64,000 nt of DNA from positions 124,001-188,000 of the forward strand of contig JWIH01000025.1 of the NCBI GenBank assembly GCA_000814665.1, in the 5' to 3' direction. Position numbers and translations under genes: made by a program. Every line of letters begins with the position of its first letter. The first letter of the stretch is position 1. This document shows positions 58,830 to 64,000 of the stretch, one piece after another. The notes under the pieces were generated by a model. The model made no database searches. It was not told the origin of the DNA and saw only the letters and a list, made by a program, of their open reading frames with translations. Source of the stretch: Pseudoalteromonas flavipulchra NCIMB 2033 = ATCC BAA-314 (lineage in GTDB: Bacteria > Pseudomonadota > Gammaproteobacteria > Enterobacterales > Alteromonadaceae).

Positions 58830-61800
58830 ATGAATAAGTTAATATACACGATAGTTGCATTAATAGCGCTATCACAAACCGCTCAAGCGGAAGACATTGA
58901 GCTTTATGTTAAACATAATGTTTCTACTCGTGAGCAACCTCGGGTACTGATGTTGTTCGATACATCAGGCAGCATGGCGTGGGACTCACAAAATGGTAAG
59001 GCGTGTTATGAGCGTTACTCATATCGCGTGTGGACTGGCTGGCGTTATGAAACACGTTATGGCTACCGAGAAACAGAGTGCTTTAACGGTAGTAACTGTT
59101 ATCAAGCAAATCAGTACAATCAAGCCGTTCAGGGCTGCGCGGATAGCCGTCTAAAAGTAGCACAAAATGCAATGCGCAGTTTAGTTAGTGATAATGATGA
59201 TATTAGATTTGGCCTGTCTCGACTTTATTCTTCGAGTGGGGGTTATATTCTTAATGGGATTGGCAGTAGCCGCAGCGATATTGTTGATAAGATCAACGCA
59301 TTACCAGCAAGTGGTTCTACGCCGCTGTCAGAAACGCTTTGGGAGTTATATAACTACCTTAAAGGTGGTGACGTATATTGGGGGACCAATGGCGGAAACG
59401 ACAGGGATAAGGGGATAGAACGTGGTAACGACTATATTTCTGCGTTTAAGCCCGTGCGTGGCGAAGAAGAGCGGTGTGATACGTCAATCAACTTAATTTT
59501 AATGACGGATGGCGACCCTACCAGTGATACTGACTCTAACACAAGTATCGTTAATGAATATTACTCAGTGTATGGCGCCTACCCTAACTATTTCGATATT
59601 AATGAAGGCTCTGGTGTTACCAAAAACTATTTACCAGCTTTGGCTAAAACAATGCGCGGTACGTCTCAAGTTAAAGTTGACTTATACCCTTCTACGCCTG
59701 ATGAACACGACTTTGCACGTGTGTTTACAATCGGTTTTGGTAACGGTATGTCTGGTACAGGCAAGAAGCTGCTGAAGGAAACCGCGGCGCAAGGTGGTGG
59801 GCAATATTTTCATGCTCATACTGCGGAAGAGTTGTCAGACGTACTCAAAACCACCATTACCAATATCAGAAATGTAAGTGCAAGTTTTAGTTCACCAACG
59901 GTGTCTGCCAATGCAGAAGATCAAACCCAAACAGGTGATGCACTTTATTACACTCAGTTTAAACCAGAGACACATACTCGCTGGCGTGGCAACCTGAAAA
60001 AGCTTAAGTTTGTGGGCACAGAGATAGTAGGTCAGGAACTGACTAAAGCGATAAATGATAAAGGTGCGATTGATAGCAATATCACAACATATTGGTCGCA
60101 AGCGGAATCAAAAGATGGCAACAATATTGAAAAAGGAGGAGTTAACTATGCGCTTGAAAATCAGGTTACTAGAAAAGTACTGTCTGATTTTGGTGGCGGT
60201 GATTTAGTTGATTTCACCTATAATAACGCCGAAAGTGCCTATGGTAATTTAACTAAACTTGCCACAGCAATGGAGTTAAGCGGTGCAAGTAAAAGTGAGA
60301 TACAAAGTATTTTTAATTGGGCGATAGGTCAAGACGTCGACGATGATGATGGTGACGGTTTGAGATCTGAAAGAAGGCCAGACATATTCGCCGATCCCCT
60401 ACACTCAAAGCCTGCAACGGTCGACTATGGCAATGGCGATATTCGCGTGCTCATTGGCACCAACGCCGGCATGCTTCATATGTTTAAAGATCAAGGTAAT
60501 AGCGTAACTGAAAGCTGGGCATTTATCCCAGGTTCTTTATTACCTATCCTGAATCCAGTCAAAACACGTAAAGCCGAAACGAAACTGTATGGCTTAGATG
60601 GACCTATTACTGTGTACTTTCACGATGTGAATAAAAATCGTAAGGTGGAAGCGGGTGATAAGGTTTGGGCCTTTGTGGGAATGCGCCGCGGCGGCAATAA
60701 ATACTATGGCTTTGATATTACCAATCCAGATTCACCCAAACTATTGTGGGGTGGGCCTATTTCCGGTGATTCAAACAAGTTTAAGAACTTGGGGCAAACG
60801 TGGTCCAAGCCCGTGGTGACTTTCATTGAAAAGCAAAAGGATAGACCTGTATTGGTTTTTGCAGCAGGATACAATACCAATAAAGACAATGTTTCGCGTA
60901 GCGATGATAATGATAAAGGCGTAGGGATTTACATGGTTGATATCATGTCAAACAATGCTGATATCGTTTGGTCGCTCACTGGAGATGCGTTTAAAGGTAA
61001 GCACAGTATTGTTGCGGAGCCAACGTTAACGGACTCAGATTACGATGGCTATATTGATAGAATTTATTTAGCGGATACCGCAGGGAGTATCTGGAGAATT
61101 GATATACCCGGTCCAAACCCATCTGATAGTACTGAGCCTTGGACTCATTTTGAGTTGGCGCGTTTGGGGAGTAGCTTTGCTGATGAGGATAGACGCTTTT
61201 TTTATCGTCCAAATATTGCTCGTACTTTTTATAGTAAGGTAACAGAGACTAGATATAACGGGAATTTGATTAAAGAGCGCAGAGATACGCCGTTTGATGC
61301 CATTGTTATTGGTAGTGGTAATCGCTCTAAGCCGACAGATTCAAGTGTGACTGACTACCTTTTCATGATTAGGGACATACATACGAAGACTCAGTCATTT
61401 GTAAATGACATTCCAGACCCTATATTAATTTCTGATTTAATGGAAATGAAGAACGATCCATTTGGGAATGCTGTAGACAATATTGACGACTTTATTGAAC
61501 TAGAAGTAGAGCTGGCTAAGTTTAATGGCTGGAAGTATCAGTTATCAGGGGGCGAAAAGTCGCTCTCTGGAGCTACTGTTATTGGAGGAGTGGCATACTT
61601 TACTTCATTTACACCAGCAGATCAGACAACCCAACAATGCACATTAACAGGTGGTAAAGGGCAGCTTTACATGTTCCATTTACATTATGGTACAGGTAAA
61701 ACTTATGTTACTTCACAGGATTTACCGGATACGCCGACTCTAGTTGTACGCAAAGATGAAAAGGGCAAAAGAATTCCTTATATCGCAGGCCCTGGGATTA

Positions 61801-61964
61801 TAGCTGATGGCAGCAATCCATTTGTACCGCCGGGAATACCAGGGGAACCAGTGCCAGTTGTGGGAGATGACGACAAGGTTATTATCTTTAAAAATAAAAC
61901 TTCGGGTATCAGAACAAGACAACTTTACATTTATAAGAGGGAAGATAGCGATGAGAAGAAATAG
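58830..61964 (+). CDS. pilY1: Type IV pilus tip adhesin PilY1
   Basis: A 1044-residue secreted protein. A signal peptide (about 1-20) precedes a von Willebrand A-like region with a MIDAS-type motif (LMLFDTSGSMAWD). The C-terminal beta-propeller holds calcium-binding loops such as DVNKNRKVEAGDK and DSDYDGYIDRIY. These calcium sites control pilus extension and retraction in the P. aeruginosa homologue. Many cysteines lie in the N-terminal half. It is followed by pilE, whose start lies within its last codons. PilY2, found in P. aeruginosa, is not seen. Confidence 0.94.
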   Translation: MNKLIYTIVALIALSQTAQAEDIELYVKHNVSTREQPRVLMLFDTSGSMAWDSQNGKACYERYSYRVWTGWRYETRYGYRETECFNGSNCYQANQYNQAVQGCADSRLKVAQNAMRSLVSDNDDIRFGLSRLYSSSGGYILNGIGSSRSDIVDKINALPASGSTPLSETLWELYNYLKGGDVYWGTNGGNDRDKGIERGNDYISAFKPVRGEEERCDTSINLILMTDGDPTSDTDSNTSIVNEYYSVYGAYPNYFDINEGSGVTKNYLPALAKTMRGTSQVKVDLYPSTPDEHDFARVFTIGFGNGMSGTGKKLLKETAAQGGGQYFHAHTAEELSDVLKTTITNIRNVSASFSSPTVSANAEDQTQTGDALYYTQFKPETHTRWRGNLKKLKFVGTEIVGQELTKAINDKGAIDSNITTYWSQAESKDGNNIEKGGVNYALENQVTRKVLSDFGGGDLVDFTYNNAESAYGNLTKLATAMELSGASKSEIQSIFNWAIGQDVDDDDGDGLRSERRPDIFADPLHSKPATVDYGNGDIRVLIGTNAGMLHMFKDQGNSVTESWAFIPGSLLPILNPVKTRKAETKLYGLDGPITVYFHDVNKNRKVEAGDKVWAFVGMRRGGNKYYGFDITNPDSPKLLWGGPISGDSNKFKNLGQTWSKPVVTFIEKQKDRPVLVFAAGYNTNKDNVSRSDDNDKGVGIYMVDIMSNNADIVWSLTGDAFKGKHSIVAEPTLTDSDYDGYIDRIYLADTAGSIWRIDIPGPNPSDSTEPWTHFELARLGSSFADEDRRFFYRPNIARTFYSKVTETRYNGNLIKERRDTPFDAIVIGSGNRSKPTDSSVTDYLFMIRDIHTKTQSFVNDIPDPILISDLMEMKNDPFGNAVDNIDDFIELEVELAKFNGWKYQLSGGEKSLSGATVIGGVAYFTSFTPADQTTQQCTLTGGKGQLYMFHLHYGTGKTYVTSQDLPDTPTLVVRKDEKGKRIPYIAGPGIIADGSNPFVPPGIPGEPVPVVGDDDKVIIFKNKTSGIRTRQLYIYKREDSDEKK

Positions 61965-62388
61965 TACCCTAGACAAAGCAATATCAGGTTTTACCTTGAT
62001 AGAAGTAATGATAGTGGTGGTGATCATCGGTATTCTCTCTGCGATTGCGTACCCTAATTACACTGAGTATGTGAGAAGAGGGGCAAGGGCTGATGCCATG
62101 ACTTTGTTACTTGATGCCGCGAATAAGCAAGAGCAGTTTTTTGTTGATAATAGAGTTTACAGCGATAATCTAGCGGCAATCGGTGTAGCGACGGCAACGG
62201 AAAATGGTTATTTCAATGTAACACTTGAAAACGTTACTGCAGATACCTTTAGAATCGTTGCAACAGCCGTAGCAGGGCCGGTTCGAGGCGATGAACAGTG
62301 CCCAGCTTTAACTATTGATGAACTTGGGGTTCGTGGTGTGACTGGGACAACGGATCAAGACGCTATAGATAGGTGCTGGGAACGTTAA
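61951..62388 (+). CDS. pilE: Type IV pilus minor pilin PilE
   Basis: A 145-residue prepilin with processing site ISGFTLIEVMIVVVIIGILSA and a C-terminal disulfide pair (DEQCPAL, DRCWER). ATG at 61951 with AGAGGGAAG upstream overlaps the end of pilY1 by 14 bp; the longer upstream frame runs inside pilY1. Last gene of the pilin operon, with a terminator after it. Confidence 0.93.
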   Translation: MRRNSTLDKAISGFTLIEVMIVVVIIGILSAIAYPNYTEYVRRGARADAMTLLLDAANKQEQFFVDNRVYSDNLAAIGVATATENGYFNVTLENVTADTFRIVATAVAGPVRGDEQCPALTIDELGVRGVTGTTDQDAIDRCWER

Positions 62389-62393
62389 TTTTC

Positions 62394-62418
62394 GGGGGGA
62401 GTAGCTAACTCCCCTTTG
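62394..62418 (+). terminator. Terminator of the pilin operon
   Basis: GGGGAG (62396-62401) pairs with CTCCCC (62409-62414), preceded by further G and followed by TTTGTATTC. The stem extends inward by T-A. Confidence 0.78.
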
Positions 62419-62449
62419 TATTCATACTAACTATCCCCGAGCTTAGGTT

Positions 62450-62699
62450 ATTTAACCTGAGGTTTGGATAAGGAATGAGCTAATTCATTGTTTTTAATAT
62501 TACATTAAATTATTTCCTTAGCTAGCCAGAAAGTTTTGGGATTAACACCGCTTCCGCGTCCTGTTCTCGCTAAGGTACCTACATCCCTGTAGGCAAGGCG
62601 AATTTACGTACCAATAGCGGGCTATTGGAAGTGAATTCAACGCTGTTAGCGCAAAAACTGGCTGCTAGAAAGGCATTAATTATCCGAAACTTAGGTTAT
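62450..62699 (-). repeat. 250-bp interspersed repeat, copy B (inverted)
   Basis: The reverse complement of copy A at 23126-23374. On the minus strand it begins ATAACCTAAG directly at the stop codon of the pseudopilin gene. Both hairpin stems are preserved, but loops differ from copy A: CCCG for TCAG in CCAATAG/CTATTGG, and a one-base longer loop in CCTACA/TGTAGG. Outside its left end, CTTAGGTTA (62442-62450) repeats the sequence of the other end, forming a near palindrome. No coding capacity. Confidence 0.85.
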
Positions 62700-63206
62700 T
62701 TACTTTTGACACTCATCAGTATCTTTTAGAGTGCTTCTCCCAGTGTAGCTAACTGACAACGACAATCCCATGGTAGAACTTGCGTTACAATAGACAAAAG
62801 TACCGTTATAGAGTCCCGCGAGATGACCAAAGCGGCGAAATATAATGGCGTTTCTTGGGTAGGTGAGCTTGTCACCTGAGTCTACTGAGTCCACAACCGC
62901 TAATTTATAATCATTGCCTGAAAACTCACCTTGAGGGTGGTAGTCGATAAAAACCGTTAACTGAGTGTGCCATTCTTTGTCGTCGCAGCGATTGTTTTTC
63001 AGTGGGCATAAAGTAACGGTTGCACCACTTGCAACGGCCTGAATGCGAGCAAAATTAATGGCTCGTCGCAACGCTTCTAGTTTTATTTTTGGTTTATCAA
63101 ACTGAAATAAAGTCGTAAGACTGGGAAGAGAAAATAAACTGACGATGGTGATAATCGCCAAACACACTAAAGATTCCAATAGGGAAAATCCCATATGACG
63201 ATGCAT
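62700..63206 (-). CDS. FimT/GspH-family pseudopilin, copy 1
   Basis: A 168-residue prepilin (MGFSLLESLVCLAIITIVSLF) with a GspH/FimT C-terminal domain (RAINFARIQAVASGATVTLCPL, WHTQLTVFIDYHPQGEF). FimT-type minor pilins help DNA uptake or pilus assembly. The start follows AAAGGAT. The stop codon coincides with the end of repeat copy B. Confidence 0.88.
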   Translation of the reverse strand: MHRHMGFSLLESLVCLAIITIVSLFSLPSLTTLFQFDKPKIKLEALRRAINFARIQAVASGATVTLCPLKNNRCDDKEWHTQLTVFIDYHPQGEFSGNDYKLAVVDSVDSGDKLTYPRNAIIFRRFGHLAGLYNGTFVYCNASSTMGLSLSVSYTGRSTLKDTDECQK

Positions 63207-63305
63207 ATCCTTTGCCTCGTTTTATATTTTCTTTAAGCCTAGTCGTTTATATATTAAAGGCAAGATTGAAACTTAGAGATATTTTGCGCATCAGTACTTT
63301 TGTGG

Positions 63306-63842
63306 TTATCCACAGGTATCTGTTGTATTTCCTCGATATAATGCTGTGCCAGCGGTTGAAACACTCAACTGCTGATTGTTGTCGTCACTACCAGGACAAT
63401 AGGTAAAATTTCCGGCGTTTGAACCACTTAATAACCCACTCGAATCAAACCTTAGACGATTGTCACCAGAAAATACCATAGTGTCGTTATCGTCTACGAC
63501 CTCCATCGTTCTATGGATAGTATCACCATTACTAAATGTGCCATTTTTATCACTATCAACAAACACGCTAATTCTGTTCGTTGCCCAATTATCTTGGCAA
63601 GTAAATGCAGTCCTAGCTTGAATATTGGCTGGGGGAGCTGGGCAAAGAATGACAATTTCGTCTGCGGCGGTTGCTTTTACACGAGCAAAAGCGATGTTAC
63701 GTTGTAATTCTTGTAAGAAGGACTCTGCTCGGTTACGTTGCAGCAGGTTGCCATCAAAGCTAAATGAAATGGCCAACACGATAGCCAATATAGCGATGGT
63801 TATCATCAGTTCTAGTAGATTGAATCCCGCTGATTGTTTCAT
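63306..63842 (-). CDS. FimT/GspH-family pseudopilin, copy 2
   Basis: A 178-residue prepilin (SAGFNLLELMITIAILAIVLA) with GspH/FimT features (NIAFARVKATAADEIVILCPA, WATNRISVFVDSDKNGTFSNGD). ATG at 63840-63842 with GAGGCGG upstream; longer upstream frames are ignored. It stands upstream of copy 1 on the same strand, separated by 99 bp. The two share the family pattern but are clearly distinct in sequence. Confidence 0.88.
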   Translation of the reverse strand: MKQSAGFNLLELMITIAILAIVLAISFSFDGNLLQRNRAESFLQELQRNIAFARVKATAADEIVILCPAPPANIQARTAFTCQDNWATNRISVFVDSDKNGTFSNGDTIHRTMEVVDDNDTMVFSGDNRLRFDSSGLLSGSNAGNFTYCPGSDDNNQQLSVSTAGTALYRGNTTDTCG

Positions 63843-63979
63843 TACCGCCTCACAACCAAAAAGTAATAATTTATGATTATTATTATTGCGTGAAATCACT
63901 TCAACTTTCAATGTCTTTGTTTGCCTTGGGCAAGCGGATTGTCTAAAATCGACGCTATACTAAAGGAATCGAGATAGTC

Positions 63980-64000
63980 ATGAAGAAAATAGAAGCAATA
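63980..64000 (+). CDS. glnB: Probable nitrogen regulatory PII protein, first seven codons
   Basis: Only MKKIEAI is visible before the window ends, with AAAGGA about 12 bases upstream of the ATG. PII proteins begin MKKIEAIIKPFKLDDV-like, so glnB is the best guess, but seven residues cannot prove it. Confidence 0.4.

Overview
The window reads as chromosomal DNA of a marine gammaproteobacterium of the order Alteromonadales, most likely Pseudoalteromonas. This rests on recognised proteins, on gene order shared with Escherichia coli and Pseudomonas, on moderate-to-low GC, and on seven near-identical tRNA-Asp genes behind dnaQ. No phage, plasmid or CRISPR locus is seen. The only mobile-type sequences are short non-coding elements.

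Layout. 1-5.9 kb: the end of a chemoreceptor, a siderophore TonB receptor divergent from a PepSY membrane protein (iron uptake), and two small-function genes. 6-9.5 kb: divergent metR/metE with MetJ-like and MetR-like operators. 9.5-15.8 kb: a dual GGDEF/EAL protein, pyrC, an H-NS-like protein, radD and an RraB-like protein. 16-23.1 kb: a tight tamA-tamB-solute-binding-protein-cyclophilin run, followed by a 250-bp repeat. 23.4-31.5 kb: queF, syd, several small conserved genes, a long CsrB-type regulatory RNA, then yqcC-truC-yqcA. This keeps the E. coli order queF-syd-csrB-yqcC-truC-yqcA with extra genes interleaved. 32-38.3 kb: mltD, gloB, a YafS-like methyltransferase, rnhA, dnaQ and a membrane protein, again in E. 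coli order and followed, as in E. coli, by tRNA-Asp.

38.4-40.3 kb holds seven tRNA-Asp genes, then three progressively decayed tandem copies of the last tRNA unit, then a MITE-like element with perfect 11-bp terminal inverted repeats. 40.4-45.6 kb is an SOS mutagenesis cassette imuA-imuB-dnaE2 under a consensus LexA box. Just behind it lies a 57-codon gene for a double-glycine-leader, four-cysteine peptide that looks like a RiPP precursor without local maturation genes. 46-55 kb: a single-domain response regulator, rpsT (TTG start), murJ, ribF, ileS, lspA, fkpB and ispH. 55-62.4 kb: an AlgZ/AlgR-like two-component pair and the minor-pilin operon pilV-pilW-pilX-pilY1-pilE. 62.4-64 kb: a second, inverted copy of the 250-bp repeat, two FimT/GspH pseudopilins on the minus strand, and the first seven codons of a probable glnB.

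The most notable signals are the CsrB-type RNA (about 555 nt, about 39 GGA motifs by hand count, with a GacA/UvrY-like box upstream), the orphan RiPP-like peptide gene, the decaying tRNA-Asp tandem array, and the paired 250-bp elements that each begin at the stop codon of a gene.
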